NCBI RefSeq assembly: GCF_018780105.1
Contig: NZ_JADMKC010000030.1
Coordinates: 1 to 50,141 of the forward strand
Source: Thiobacillus sp.
Lineage (GTDB): Bacteria > Pseudomonadota > Gammaproteobacteria > Burkholderiales > Thiobacillaceae
Length of the DNA: 50,141 nt
Reading direction: 5' to 3'
Of the stretch, positions 37,453 to 45,621 are shown piece by piece (position 1 is the stretch's first letter; each line of letters begins with the position of its first letter). The notes beneath the pieces are model-generated. The model was not told the origin of the DNA. It saw only the letters and a list, made by a program, of their open reading frames with translations, and did not search any database. Position numbers and translations under genes: made by a program.

Positions 37453-38642
37453 TGCCCGCGCGCAATCGCTGGCGACCCTTGTTTTTTCGCGGTGTCGACC
37501 TGGTTTCAGGCAATTGCCTGCGCTTGCTGCAAAGCGGAACCGAATTCTTTCCGGCCCTGATTGCCGCCATCGACGCCGCGCAGCATGAAGTCCACCTCGA
37601 AACCTACATTTTCAACACCGACCCCAGCGCCGAGGCGGTTCAGGCAGCGCTGATCCGCGCAGCGCAGCGCGGGGTGCGGGTGCGTTTGCTGATCGATGGG
37701 GTGGGTTCGCGCCAGTTGCCGACAGCCTGGCGGGATGCGTTGAGCGCTGCGGGTGTCAGGGTGCTGGTCTATCGTCCGATCATTGCGGGCTGGCTTTCCA
37801 ATCCCCGCAATCTGCGGCGCTTGCATCGCAAGCTGGCGGTGATCGATGCGCGCATTGCCGTGATCGGTGGCATGAATCTGATCGATGATTTCGAGCCGGT
37901 GCGGTTCGCCCAGCCGCGTCTCGATTTCAGCGTCGAGGTGCAGGGCCCGCTGCTGGCGCGCATTCATGCCAGCGTGCGTCATCTGTGGCAGCTGGTGGCG
38001 TTGACGCAATTGCGCACTGGCGAGCAGGCGCACTGGGCCGAACCATCCTGGCCGACCGACGGCCACGTGCGTGCCGCCTTCGTGGTGCGTGACAACTTCG
38101 CGCATCGCCGCGAAATCGAGCGGGCCTATCTTGCTGCGCTGGCCCTGGCGCGCGACGAAATCATTCTGGCCAGCGCCTATTTCCTGCCGGGTCATCGTTT
38201 CCGGCAGCTGCTGCGCCGGGCTGCGGCGCGCGGCGTACGGGTGCAACTGCTGGTGCAGGGGCATACCGATCATCCCTTTTATCAAAGCGCATCGCGTGCC
38301 CTGTACCGCGATTTGCTGGCGGCGGGGGTCGAAATTTACGAATACCGGGCAAGCGAACTGCATGCCAAGGCGGCGGTGATCGACCGCCATTGGGCGACAG
38401 TGGGATCCAGTAACCTCGACCCGTTCAGCCTGCTGGTGGCGCGCGAGGCCAACATCGTGGTTGAAGACGCAGGATTTGCATCCACGCTGGAGCAGCGTCT
38501 GCAACAGGCTATCGGTCAAGCCATCCCGCTCGATGCGGCTGACTGGCAGCGCCGCCCCCGGCTGCAACGCATGCTGTCGTGGCTGGCTTATGGGCTGATC
38601 CGGCTGATGGTGGGCATCGCCGGATTCGGCCGCTGGGCCTGA
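37452..38642 (+). CDS. clsB: Cardiolipin synthase B
   Basis: 396 aa. Two phospholipase D motifs, HRKLAVID at 125 and HAKAAVID at 304, each followed by the glycine-rich GGMN or GSSN segment. ClsB makes cardiolipin from phosphatidylglycerol and, in E. coli, phosphatidylglycerol from other lipids. It ends with a hydrophobic helix (LAYGLIRLMVGIAGF). The true start is the ATG at 37452, coupled to the preceding stop; a longer in-frame reading would cover the upstream gene. Confidence 0.92.
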   Translation: MPARNRWRPLFFRGVDLVSGNCLRLLQSGTEFFPALIAAIDAAQHEVHLETYIFNTDPSAEAVQAALIRAAQRGVRVRLLIDGVGSRQLPTAWRDALSAAGVRVLVYRPIIAGWLSNPRNLRRLHRKLAVIDARIAVIGGMNLIDDFEPVRFAQPRLDFSVEVQGPLLARIHASVRHLWQLVALTQLRTGEQAHWAEPSWPTDGHVRAAFVVRDNFAHRREIERAYLAALALARDEIILASAYFLPGHRFRQLLRRAAARGVRVQLLVQGHTDHPFYQSASRALYRDLLAAGVEIYEYRASELHAKAAVIDRHWATVGSSNLDPFSLLVAREANIVVEDAGFASTLEQRLQQAIGQAIPLDAADWQRRPRLQRMLSWLAYGLIRLMVGIAGFGRWA

Positions 38643-38669
38643 GCGCACATTCCACAAGCTCGTTCGTTC

Positions 38670-38699
38670 TTGTAGCGCCGCGTGGGGCGGTGCTATATT
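38670..38699 (+). promoter_or_regulatory. Predicted promoter of the periplasmic repeat protein
   Basis: TTGTAG (38670-38675), an 18-base spacer and TATATT (38694-38699) with an extended TGC before it. Transcription near 38706 would leave a leader of about 109 bases before the ATG at 38815; the rest of the 172-base gap holds nothing recognised. Confidence 0.55.
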
Positions 38700-38814
38700 G
38701 CCGCGCGTATGTTTAGCGTTTGCACCCAAGGTGCGGGGCGTGAGGCTTACAGGTTTTGTGTGCGGGATCCTGAGACGGGGTCCGCTTATCCCTTCGTTCA
38801 GTCCTGGAGATGTT

Positions 38815-39399
38815 ATGAAAAAACTGTATTCCGTCGTATGCGCTGCCGTGTTGTCCTTGTCCGCTTCGGTTGCATCGGCCGATTCCGCCACGCTGCCTAG
38901 CAAGGTCGTGATCGACTCCATCACGGGCGGCGCAACGGTCACGGCTGTCGACAAAGCCAATCGCACCTTCACGCTGACGGCCAAGGATGGCAAGGCGCAC
39001 ACCTTCACGGCCGGGCCTGAAATGGTGAACTTCGACCAGATCAACGCGGGCGACAAGGTTGTCTCCACCTACGCTCAGGAAATGTCCATCAGCGTGAACA
39101 AGATGGGTGGGGCGCCGAAAGTGGAAGAAAAAGAACGCGTGGTCAGAGCGGCCAAAGGCGATAAGCCCAGCATCATTGTGGCAAACAGCACGGAAGTCAC
39201 CGGCGTGGTCACTGCGATCGATCAAAAAGCCCGCACCGTCACGCTGAAGGGCCCGCAGGGCAAGGAAGCCACTTTCCCCGTCAAGGAAGGCGTCAAGGGA
39301 TTCAGCAACATGGCCAAAGGCGATAACGTGGTCATCAGCTACACCGAGGCCTTGTCCATCGCTGTCGTTGCGCCGACTCCTGCTGGCAAGAAGAAGTAA
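38815..39399 (+). CDS. Periplasmic protein with duplicated beta domain
   Basis: 194 aa. Residues 1-22 are a Sec signal peptide (MKKLYSVVCAAVLSLSASVA, cut near ASA). The mature part has two gap-free repeats, residues 41-94 and 131-184, exactly 90 apart, with 21 of 54 identical positions (TVTAVDKANRTFTLTAKDGK against VVTAIDQKARTVTLKGPQGK; both continue to GDxVV...Y...SI.V). Each looks like a small beta-barrel or OB-like fold, similar in style to DUF5666 copper or nucleic-acid-like domains. A Lys/Glu-rich linker joins them and the tail is GKKK. GGAG lies six bases before the ATG. No function can be assigned; it is transcribed alone. Confidence 0.8.
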   Translation: MKKLYSVVCAAVLSLSASVASADSATLPSKVVIDSITGGATVTAVDKANRTFTLTAKDGKAHTFTAGPEMVNFDQINAGDKVVSTYAQEMSISVNKMGGAPKVEEKERVVRAAKGDKPSIIVANSTEVTGVVTAIDQKARTVTLKGPQGKEATFPVKEGVKGFSNMAKGDNVVISYTEALSIAVVAPTPAGKKK

Positions 39400-39447
39400 T
39401 CAGCAGGCAGGCTGCCGGGCCTTGGCCTGGCCGAATAAAACTTGGCA

Positions 39448-39485
39448 CAACAAAAAAGGCGACCCGTGAGTCGCCTTTTTTGTTG
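39448..39485. terminator. Bidirectional intrinsic terminator
   Basis: A 16-base perfect stem (39448-39463 with 39470-39485) with core GGCGAC/GTCGCC, six-base loop, and A-run and T-run on either side. It separates the periplasmic protein from the converging metallopeptidase gene. Confidence 0.92.
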
Positions 39486-39502
39486 CCCGGTTGCTGAAAA
39501 GC

Positions 39503-40360
39503 CTACAGCCGTGCAGCCTTGAACGTGTCGCACTGACCCGGATCGCCGCTTTGCATGCCGTGGCTGAACCATTGCATCCGCTGTTCCGACGAGCCGTGGG
39601 TAAAGGACTCCGGTACCACGTAGCCGCGTGCCTGTTGTTGCAGGCGGTCGTCGCCCACGCCGGCCGCTGCCGCCAGGGCCTCTTCGGTGTCGCCCGGCTC
39701 CAGAATCTGCCGTTCGCGGTTGGCATGGTGCGCCCACACCCCGGCAAAACAGTCGGCCTGCAGTTCCATCCGCACTTGCAGGGCATTGCCTTCGGCTTCC
39801 GCCGCGCGGCTGCGCGCCGCGTGAACCTTGTCCGAAATGCCGAGCAGGGTTTGCACGTGGTGGCCGACTTCGTGCGCCACCACATAGGCCTGGGCAAAAT
39901 CGCCCGGCGCATCATGGCGTTGCGCCAGATCGTTGAAAAAACGCATATCCAAGTAAAGCTTCTGGTCGCCCGGGCAATAAAAAGGGCCCATCGCCGCTTC
40001 GGCGTGACCGCAAGCCGACTGCACCGCGCCGGAAAACAGCACCAGATGGGGCTGCGAATAGACGTGCCCCGATGCCTTGAACAGCGCGCCCCACACATCT
40101 TCGGTATCAGCCAGCACCACTGACATGAATTCCTTGAGCTTTTCCTCTTCAGGGCTCGAGGGCGAAGCTTGCTGCTCGGTGGGGACCGGCATCAGGCCGC
40201 CGGCCTGGTTCAGCACCACCGACGGATCGCCGCCAAAATACATCACCACCAGCGCCAGCACGATCGCGCCGATGCCGCCTCCGGCCAGCCCCTTCCCGCC
40301 CACGCGCATGCCGCGCCGGTCTTCGATATTGTCACTGCGGCGTCCGTGTTCCCAGCGCAT
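39503..40360 (-). CDS. Neutral zinc metallopeptidase (YpfJ family)
   Basis: 285 aa, COG2321. A short cytosolic start (MRWEHGRRSDNIEDRRG) is followed by one membrane helix (about residues 27-44) and a periplasmic or extracellular domain with the zinc-binding HEVGHH at 163-168 and LQADCFAGVWAHHA downstream, as in YpfJ. The ATG at 40360 has AAGGA seven bases upstream; a start eight codons earlier is possible. Family function is poorly known. Confidence 0.9.
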   Translation of the reverse strand: MRWEHGRRSDNIEDRRGMRVGGKGLAGGGIGAIVLALVVMYFGGDPSVVLNQAGGLMPVPTEQQASPSSPEEEKLKEFMSVVLADTEDVWGALFKASGHVYSQPHLVLFSGAVQSACGHAEAAMGPFYCPGDQKLYLDMRFFNDLAQRHDAPGDFAQAYVVAHEVGHHVQTLLGISDKVHAARSRAAEAEGNALQVRMELQADCFAGVWAHHANRERQILEPGDTEEALAAAAGVGDDRLQQQARGYVVPESFTHGSSEQRMQWFSHGMQSGDPGQCDTFKAARL

Positions 40361-40540
40361 GGCGTGTCCTTTCGGGTCGAACAAGATGAATGCCCATTCT
40401 AGTCGGAGGCCCCTGTTCTCAGGTAGACGACCCCCGACCGTCGGTGGCAGTGTCTATGGGCGCAGAGGCCGCGGGCTGTAGCGCTGGTGCAACAAAACAA
40501 CACTTTTCCGGCTGCGTAACAGAAAAAACAACAGGTTTGC

Positions 40541-40568
40541 TTGCCGCCCCGGTCTCAGTCTGGATAAT
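40541..40568 (+). promoter_or_regulatory. Predicted promoter of the porin gene
   Basis: TTGCCG (40541-40546), a 16-base spacer and GATAAT (40563-40568) predict transcription near 40575 with a leader of about 107 bases. The leader contains a 14-base palindrome, AGCTCTGCAGAGCT, at 40605-40618. The remaining part of the 321-base gap (from 40361) holds the ypfJ-side upstream region and no gene. Confidence 0.5.
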
Positions 40569-40681
40569 CGACCCCCGTCCAACGAGCACTTTTCCAAGTG
40601 GGACAGCTCTGCAGAGCTTTAGCCATAATTGGTTTTTTATGCCCTCTGGGTACTTATTTTTACTTTCTTAGGAGTAAAGCA

Positions 40682-41716
40682 ATGAAAAAATCCCTGATCG
40701 CTCTGGCTGTTGCCGGCGTCGTTTCCGCACCGGCTTTCGCTGCCACCAGCAACGTGGATGTGTACGGCAAACTGCATGTCGCACTGTCCTTCTATGACGA
40801 CAGCAACTACTCGGACACCCAGGTTTCCTCCAACGCCAGCCGCATCGGCTTCAAGGGCACCGAAGATCTGGGCGGCGGTCTGGCTGCCATTTGGCAGATC
40901 GAGTCCGGCATCAACCTGGACGAGCAGAACGGCACCTTCGCAAGCCGCAACAGCTTCGTCGGCCTGAAGGGTGGTTTCGGTACCGCCCTGATCGGTAACC
41001 ATGACACCCCGCTGAAGCTCGTGGGTCGTGCAGTTGACCTGTTCGGCGATACCATCGCTGACTCGCGCAACGTGATGGGTGGCGGTTCCGACACCCGCGG
41101 CGACAACGTCGTGGCCTACATCTCCCCCACCTGGACCGGCTTCAGCTTTGCTGCAGCTTATTCCACCGACCCGGTTTCTGCAGCAGCTAACGCTGGTGAC
41201 GTGGCTGATCGCAGCCTGTACAACCTGAGCGCGACCTACGCAAACGGCCCCTTGTTCCTGGGCTTTGGCTACGGTGACGGCGACTACCACGAGGCAAATG
41301 GTCTGGGCGCTCAGTATCGTCTGGCTGCTGGCTTCACCTTCGGTGACTTCAAGCTGGTCGGTCAATATGACAGCCTGGAAGATGACTCCACCACCGTCGG
41401 CACCCTGGCTGGTGACTACGACGCATGGATGGTCGGCGGTTCCTACACCATGGGCGCGATGGTCTTCAAGGCCAACTACATGCAAGGCGAGTACGACACC
41501 GTTGGCACGAACTATATCGATCCCGAGCAGTGGACCGTTGGCATGGACTACAACCTGTCCAAGCGTACTTCCGTGTATGTTCTGTATGCTGATGGTCAGA
41601 ACATCACCCTCGGCGCAGGCGGCGGCACCAGCGACCAAGTCGCAGGTTTCCCGGCTTCGGCCGTTGCTGATGACGACAACTCCGCTTTCTCGGTTGGCGT
41701 GGTGCACTCTTTCTAA
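40682..41716 (+). CDS. Gram-negative outer-membrane porin
   Basis: 344 aa, the size of 16-strand general porins. Signal peptide MKKSLIALAVAGVVSAPAFA, then VDVYGKLHVALSFYDDSN, SRIGFKGTEDLGGGLAAIWQIE and NSFVGLKGGFGTALIGNHDTP, all typical of betaproteobacterial porins, and a last strand ending SVGVVHSF with the C-terminal Phe needed for BAM insertion. AGGAG lies just upstream. Base use is biased to frequent codons, as expected for a very abundant protein. Confidence 0.93.
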   Translation: MKKSLIALAVAGVVSAPAFAATSNVDVYGKLHVALSFYDDSNYSDTQVSSNASRIGFKGTEDLGGGLAAIWQIESGINLDEQNGTFASRNSFVGLKGGFGTALIGNHDTPLKLVGRAVDLFGDTIADSRNVMGGGSDTRGDNVVAYISPTWTGFSFAAAYSTDPVSAAANAGDVADRSLYNLSATYANGPLFLGFGYGDGDYHEANGLGAQYRLAAGFTFGDFKLVGQYDSLEDDSTTVGTLAGDYDAWMVGGSYTMGAMVFKANYMQGEYDTVGTNYIDPEQWTVGMDYNLSKRTSVYVLYADGQNITLGAGGGTSDQVAGFPASAVADDDNSAFSVGVVHSF

Positions 41717-41754
41717 TTCAACGCCGGGGCAACCCGGTTTGAATGATGAAACTG

Positions 41755-41787
41755 AAACGGGCTCCTTCGGGAGCCCGTTTTTTTTTT
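41755..41787 (+). terminator. Intrinsic terminator of the porin gene
   Basis: Stem AAACGGGCTCC (41755-41765) with GGAGCCCGTTT (41770-41780), TTCG tetraloop, and a ten-T run. It also faces the converging OsmC gene, whose stop begins three bases later. Confidence 0.95.
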
Positions 41788-41789
41788 GC

Positions 41790-42206
41790 TTAGTTTTCCA
41801 CAATCTCGAAGTCGTGTGTGATTTCGGCGACCTTGCCCAGCATGATGCTGGCCGAGCAGTATTTTTCGGCGGATAGATGGACAGCCTGTTCGACCCGCTT
41901 GGGGTCGAGGCCTTTGCCGCTGACGGTGAAGTGGACGTGGATCCGGGTAAACACCTTGGGGTCGGTGTCGGCGCGCGTGGCATCGATATCGGCGATGCAG
42001 TCGGTCACGTGCTGACGGCCTTTGCGCAGGATGTGGACGACATCGAATGCGGAGCAGCCGCCCAGGCCCAGCAGCAGCATTTCCATCGGTCGCACGCCAA
42101 GATTTTTGCCGCCTGATTCGGGTGCGCCATCCATGACGACGCTATGACCGGATTCGCTCTGGCCGACGAAGCTGACGCCTTCGATGAGTTTGACACGGGC
42201 TTTCAT
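41790..42206 (-). CDS. OsmC-family protein
   Basis: 138 aa, OsmC/YhfA type. Cys51 (in LGLGGCSAFDVV) and Cys117 (in EKYCSASIML) are the two conserved cysteines that reduce organic peroxides in OsmC and Ohr; which substrate this subgroup uses is unclear. It overlaps the ydcF-type gene by four bases (ATGA), so the pair forms a small operon read leftwards. The porin terminator is immediately downstream. Confidence 0.87.
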   Translation of the reverse strand: MKARVKLIEGVSFVGQSESGHSVVMDGAPESGGKNLGVRPMEMLLLGLGGCSAFDVVHILRKGRQHVTDCIADIDATRADTDPKVFTRIHVHFTVSGKGLDPKRVEQAVHLSAEKYCSASIMLGKVAEITHDFEIVEN

Positions 42207-42976
42207 GGGTTGCTTTCAGACAAAAAAGAACGGAGTTTGTACCACAGAATGCCGAGCCATTCGTGCAGGGCAAATGTGCTGTCGCGTAGCCCGGCCGGCG
42301 TGGGCAGGCAGTCCAGGATTGAATCGATGCGGGCGCTGGAAAACTGGATTCCGGCCGGAGCGACGCTCAGGCCCTGCGCTTCGAACAAGGGAAGGGCGCG
42401 CCGCAAATGCCAGGCGTGGGTGACCAGCACGATGCGCTGGATCTGTTTGGGTTTGAGATGCTGCGCGGACAGTCGGGCGTTGTCCCACGTCGTAAGCGCA
42501 GCGTCTTCGACCCAGTGGCAGGCAATGCCGTATTCGCTCAGCAGAACCTGTTGCATGATGCGGCCTTCGGTGAGGGTGCCACCTCCCGGCTTGCCGCCGG
42601 TAACCAGGATGGGGAGGCCGCTGCTGCGGTGCAGGCGAGCTGCGTAGCGCAGACGCTCAAGGCTGATTCCGTTCAGCGTGTCGCCGCCGTATTCGGCGGA
42701 CGCGATGCGCCTGCCGCCGCCCAGTACGACAATGGCCTCCGCTTTTTGTATGTCGGTGACCCCAATCGGACGGCTGATTTCCAGTGTTCGGAGCAACAGG
42801 CCGCCCATCCATGGCGTGGCCAGGGTATAGAGTGCGGTTGTGGAGAGAATAATAAGCGACATGGCCAGGCGGGGGCGGCGACGGTGGAAAATGAGACCTG
42901 CGGTCAGCAATAGCACCAGAAGCAGCGGCGGGAGCAGGACCGCAGCGATCAGATTTGTGGCGAGCCAGGCGGACAT
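42203..42976 (-). CDS. YdcF/ElyC family membrane protein (DUF218)
   Basis: 257 aa. Two hydrophobic segments at the start (about residues 5-27 and 37-55) are followed by the DUF218 domain: [31 protein letters not shown] and [17 protein letters not shown]. coli ElyC is needed for proper undecaprenyl-lipid use in envelope synthesis; a similar role is possible here. Its start lies 116 bases from rplM on the opposite strand. Confidence 0.85.
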   Translation of the reverse strand: MSAWLATNLIAAVLLPPLLLVLLLTAGLIFHRRRPRLAMSLIILSTTALYTLATPWMGGLLLRTLEISRPIGVTDIQKAEAIVVLGGGRRIASAEYGGDTLNGISLERLRYAARLHRSSGLPILVTGGKPGGGTLTEGRIMQQVLLSEYGIACHWVEDAALTTWDNARLSAQHLKPKQIQRIVLVTHAWHLRRALPLFEAQGLSVAPAGIQFSSARIDSILDCLPTPAGLRDSTFALHEWLGILWYKLRSFLSESNP

Positions 42977-43021
42977 GGCAGGAATTGTATGCCGGCGCCC
43001 TGCGAAATTCGCACACAGTGT

Positions 43022-43051
43022 TTGACTTTGTTCGGGCTGCGCGGGTAAACT
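43022..43051 (+). promoter_or_regulatory. Predicted promoter of rplM-rpsI
   Basis: TTGACT (43022-43027), an 18-base spacer and TAAACT (43046-43051). The -10 sits in a small inverted repeat GGGTA...TACCC (43043-43055). Transcription near 43058 gives a 35-base leader to rplM. Confidence 0.6.
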
Positions 43052-43092
43052 ACCCGGCTTTCCAAGATAGTCCTCTGTGCAGAGGTTGGGTC

Positions 43093-43533
43093 ATGAAAAC
43101 CTTTTCCGCTAAAACGCATGAAGTTCAACGCGACTGGTTCGTTGTTGATGCTGATAACAAAGTGCTGGGTCGTCTGGCTTCCGAAATTGCCCGCCGTTTG
43201 CGCGGCAAGCATAAGCCCGAATTCACGCCGCACGTCGACACGGGCGATTACATTGTTGTTGTCAATGCATCCAAGTTGCGCGTGACCGGCAACAAGGAAC
43301 TCGACAAGAAATACTATCGTCACTCGGGTTACCCGGGCGGCATTTACGAAACGACTTTTGGCAAGATGCAGGAGCGTTTCCCCGGTCGTGCGCTGGAAAA
43401 AGCGGTCAAGGGCATGCTCCCGAAAGGCCCGCTTGGCTACGCCATGATCAAGAAAATGAAAATTTATGCGGGCGCGGATCATCCGCATGAGGCGCAACAG
43501 CCCAAGCCGCTGGAAATCAACGCTCAAATTTAA
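43093..43533 (+). CDS. rplM: 50S ribosomal protein L13
   Basis: 146 aa. It starts [20 protein letters not shown], with [20 protein letters not shown] and [18 protein letters not shown]13 is an early 50S assembly protein; in E. coli it represses its own operon. The start is the ATG at 43093; a longer in-frame reading overlaps the promoter region. It is followed nine bases later by rpsI, the usual pair. Confidence 0.97.
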   Translation: MKTFSAKTHEVQRDWFVVDADNKVLGRLASEIARRLRGKHKPEFTPHVDTGDYIVVVNASKLRVTGNKELDKKYYRHSGYPGGIYETTFGKMQERFPGRALEKAVKGMLPKGPLGYAMIKKMKIYAGADHPHEAQQPKPLEINAQI

Positions 43534-43542
43534 GGCCACACC

Positions 43543-43935
43543 ATGATCGGTAACTACAACTACGGTACGGGACGTCGCAAATCATCTGTTGCGCGCGTGT
43601 TTATCAAGGCGGGCAGCGGCAAGATCGTTGTGAACGACAAGCCGGTGGACGAATATTTCTCTCGCGAAACCGGCCGCATGATTGTGCGTCAGCCGCTGGT
43701 TCTGACCGATAACCTGAATACGTTTGACATTATGGTTAACGTGTCGGGCGGCGGTGAGTCGGGTCAGGCCGGCGCGGTGCGTCACGGCATTACCCGCGCA
43801 CTGATCGAGTTCTCGCCCGAGATGAAGCCTACGCTCAAGGTCGCAGGTCTGGTGACACGTGATGCGCGTGAAGTCGAGCGTAAAAAAGTCGGCTTCCACA
43901 AGGCGCGTCGCCGCAAGCAATTCTCCAAGCGTTGA
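43543..43935 (+). CDS. rpsI: 30S ribosomal protein S9
   Basis: 130 aa. Recognised by [20 protein letters not shown] and the tail [15 protein letters not shown], whose last residue touches the P-site tRNA. It is the second gene of the rplM operon and is followed by a terminator. Confidence 0.97.
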   Translation: MIGNYNYGTGRRKSSVARVFIKAGSGKIVVNDKPVDEYFSRETGRMIVRQPLVLTDNLNTFDIMVNVSGGGESGQAGAVRHGITRALIEFSPEMKPTLKVAGLVTRDAREVERKKVGFHKARRRKQFSKR

Positions 43936-43950
43936 TTATTTGGCGCTGCC

Positions 43951-43982
43951 AAAAAGCCGTCCGTGTTTGGGCGGCTTTTTTT
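43951..43982 (+). terminator. Intrinsic terminator of rplM-rpsI
   Basis: AAAAAGCCG at 43951-43959 pairs with CGGCTTTTT from 43972, with a further TCC/GGG extension and a seven-T run. Confidence 0.9.
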
Positions 43983-44003
43983 ATGGCTGTTACATGGGTG
44001 TTC

Positions 44004-44009
44004 TACAAT
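44004..44009 (+). promoter_or_regulatory. Possible -10 element of argC
   Basis: TACAAT at 44004-44009 would start transcription near 44016, 23 bases before argC. The -35 position holds TTATGG, a weak match, so this is a low-confidence call. Confidence 0.35.
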
Positions 44010-44038
44010 AGCTCTCATACTTACCAGGGAAGCTGAGC

Positions 44039-45067
44039 ATGATCAAAGTAGGAATTGTTGGAGGCACGGGTTACACCGGGGTTGAGTTGTTGCGCTTGTT
44101 GGAGCGTCATCCGCAGGTGGAACTGAAGGCGATCACTTCTCGCAAGGAAGCCGGCATGCCGGTGGCCGAGATGTTTCCGAATTTGCGCGGACGCGTAAAG
44201 CTGGCATTTTCCACGCCGGAAGAGGCGGGGCTGGAAGATTGCGATGTGGTTTTTTTCGCCACGCCCAACGGCGTGGCAATGCAGCAGACCCGGGCTTTGC
44301 TTGATGCAGGCGTTAAGGTGATCGATCTGGCCGCGGACTTTCGCATCAAGGACGTCGCGGTGTGGGAACACTGGTACAAAATGGAACACGCCTGCCCCGA
44401 TCTGGTGGCGGAAGCGGTGTACGGGCTGCCAGAGATCAACCGGGCAGCCATTAAAAATGCACGCTTGATCGCCAACCCTGGGTGTTATCCCACAGCGGTG
44501 CAGTTGGGCTTTTTGCCCTTGCTGGAATCGGGAGCGGTGGATTTGGGGTTTCTGGTGGCAGATGCCAAGTCGGGTGTTTCGGGTGCGGGGCGCAAGGCCG
44601 AAATTGCCACCTTGTTCGCCGAATCTTCCGACAATTTCAAGGCTTATGGCGTGGGTGGCCATCGCCACTGGCCGGAAATCAAGCAGGGCCTAGAGTCCTT
44701 TGCCGGCAAGGCTGTGGGGTTCACGTTTGTCCCGCATTTGTTGCCCTTGATCAGGGGGATCCATGCCACGCTGTATGCCAGGGTGAGTGCTGATATCGAT
44801 TTGCAAAGCCTGTTCGAGCGGCGTTATGCGGATGAGGCTTTTGTAGACGTTTTGCCTGCGGGTTCTCACCCCGAAACGCGATCGGTGCGCGGCGCGAATA
44901 TGTGCCGGATTGCGGTACATCGTCCGCCAGGAAGCGACAGCGTGGTGGTGTTGTCGGTGATTGATAATCTGGTCAAAGGCGCAGCCGGACAGGCGGTGCA
45001 AAACATGAACATCATGTTTGACCAGCCCGAAGACACTGCGCTGGCTGCCGTGGGGATGCTTCCGTGA
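44039..45067 (+). CDS. argC: N-acetyl-gamma-glutamyl-phosphate reductase
   Basis: 342 aa. ArgC reduces N-acetyl-glutamyl phosphate to the semialdehyde, third step of arginine synthesis. The NADP-binding [17 protein letters not shown] starts the protein; the active-site Cys149 is in [17 protein letters not shown] and [13 protein letters not shown] are further family marks. The ATG at 44039 follows GGGAAG. Its place between rpsI and erpA is normal in betaproteobacteria. Confidence 0.96.
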   Translation: MIKVGIVGGTGYTGVELLRLLERHPQVELKAITSRKEAGMPVAEMFPNLRGRVKLAFSTPEEAGLEDCDVVFFATPNGVAMQQTRALLDAGVKVIDLAADFRIKDVAVWEHWYKMEHACPDLVAEAVYGLPEINRAAIKNARLIANPGCYPTAVQLGFLPLLESGAVDLGFLVADAKSGVSGAGRKAEIATLFAESSDNFKAYGVGGHRHWPEIKQGLESFAGKAVGFTFVPHLLPLIRGIHATLYARVSADIDLQSLFERRYADEAFVDVLPAGSHPETRSVRGANMCRIAVHRPPGSDSVVVLSVIDNLVKGAAGQAVQNMNIMFDQPEDTALAAVGMLP

Positions 45068-45151
45068 ACGTTCGGTGACGCGTGCGAATGCCCCGCAGTC
45101 GTCGCGCCTGCTCGAGCGGCCGGAACTCCGGGTTGAAAACAGGGTCATTGC

Positions 45152-45179
45152 TTGACGCAGCGTGGGTGATGCGGATAAT
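45152..45179 (+). promoter_or_regulatory. Predicted promoter of erpA
   Basis: TTGACG (45152-45157), a 16-base spacer and GATAAT (45174-45179). Transcription near 45186 gives a short leader to the erpA ATG at 45209. The whole 141-base argC-erpA gap holds no other gene. Confidence 0.6.
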
Positions 45180-45208
45180 TGGCCCACACTTATTTAAGGA
45201 GCACCAAC

Positions 45209-45559
45209 ATGAACGCAGCAACCGAAATGGAAATTCCGCTGATCTTCACCGATAGCGCGGCCAGCAAAGTCAAAAGCCTGATTGACGAAGAAGGCAACCC
45301 CGATCTGAAACTGCGCGTGTTTGTTTCCGGTGGCGGTTGTTCCGGTTTCCAGTATGGCTTCACCTTTGACGAAGCCCAGAACGCAGACGACACCGCAATG
45401 GTGAAGAATGGCGTGACTCTGCTGGTCGATTCGATGAGTTTCCAGTATCTGGTCGGCGCCGAAATCGATTACTCGGAAGGCCTGGAGGGCGCGCAGTTCG
45501 TCATCAAGAATCCGAACGCCACGACGACCTGCGGTTGCGGTTCCTCGTTTTCTGCATAA
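45209..45559 (+). CDS. erpA: A-type iron-sulfur carrier ErpA
   Basis: 116 aa. Delivers Fe-S clusters to target enzymes, for example in isoprenoid synthesis and respiration. The three cluster ligands are Cys44 ([10 protein letters not shown]) and Cys108/Cys110 ([11 protein letters not shown]). AAGGAG at 45196-45201 supports the ATG at 45209; an in-frame start ten codons earlier lacks support. Confidence 0.93.
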   Translation: MNAATEMEIPLIFTDSAASKVKSLIDEEGNPDLKLRVFVSGGGCSGFQYGFTFDEAQNADDTAMVKNGVTLLVDSMSFQYLVGAEIDYSEGLEGAQFVIKNPNATTTCGCGSSFSA

Positions 45560-45579
45560 GTAGTATTTGGCAATCTTTT

Positions 45580-45605
45580 AAAAAGGGGCCTAGGCCCCTT
45601 TTTTT
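45580..45605. terminator. Bidirectional intrinsic terminator
   Basis: A perfect palindrome centred on CCTAGG, with AAAAAGGGGCC on one side and GGCCCCTTTTT on the other. It serves erpA and the converging anmK gene. Confidence 0.92.
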
Positions 45606-45621
45606 ATGGCGGCGTGCCTGC

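Noticed and set aside
37506..39068. Open frame of about 520 codons on the minus strand
   Set aside because: It covers clsB with both HKD motifs on the plus strand and runs through the next promoter and signal peptide.
40637..41983. Open frame of about 450 codons on the minus strand
   Set aside because: It lies opposite the porin gene and crosses its terminator; no recognised domain.
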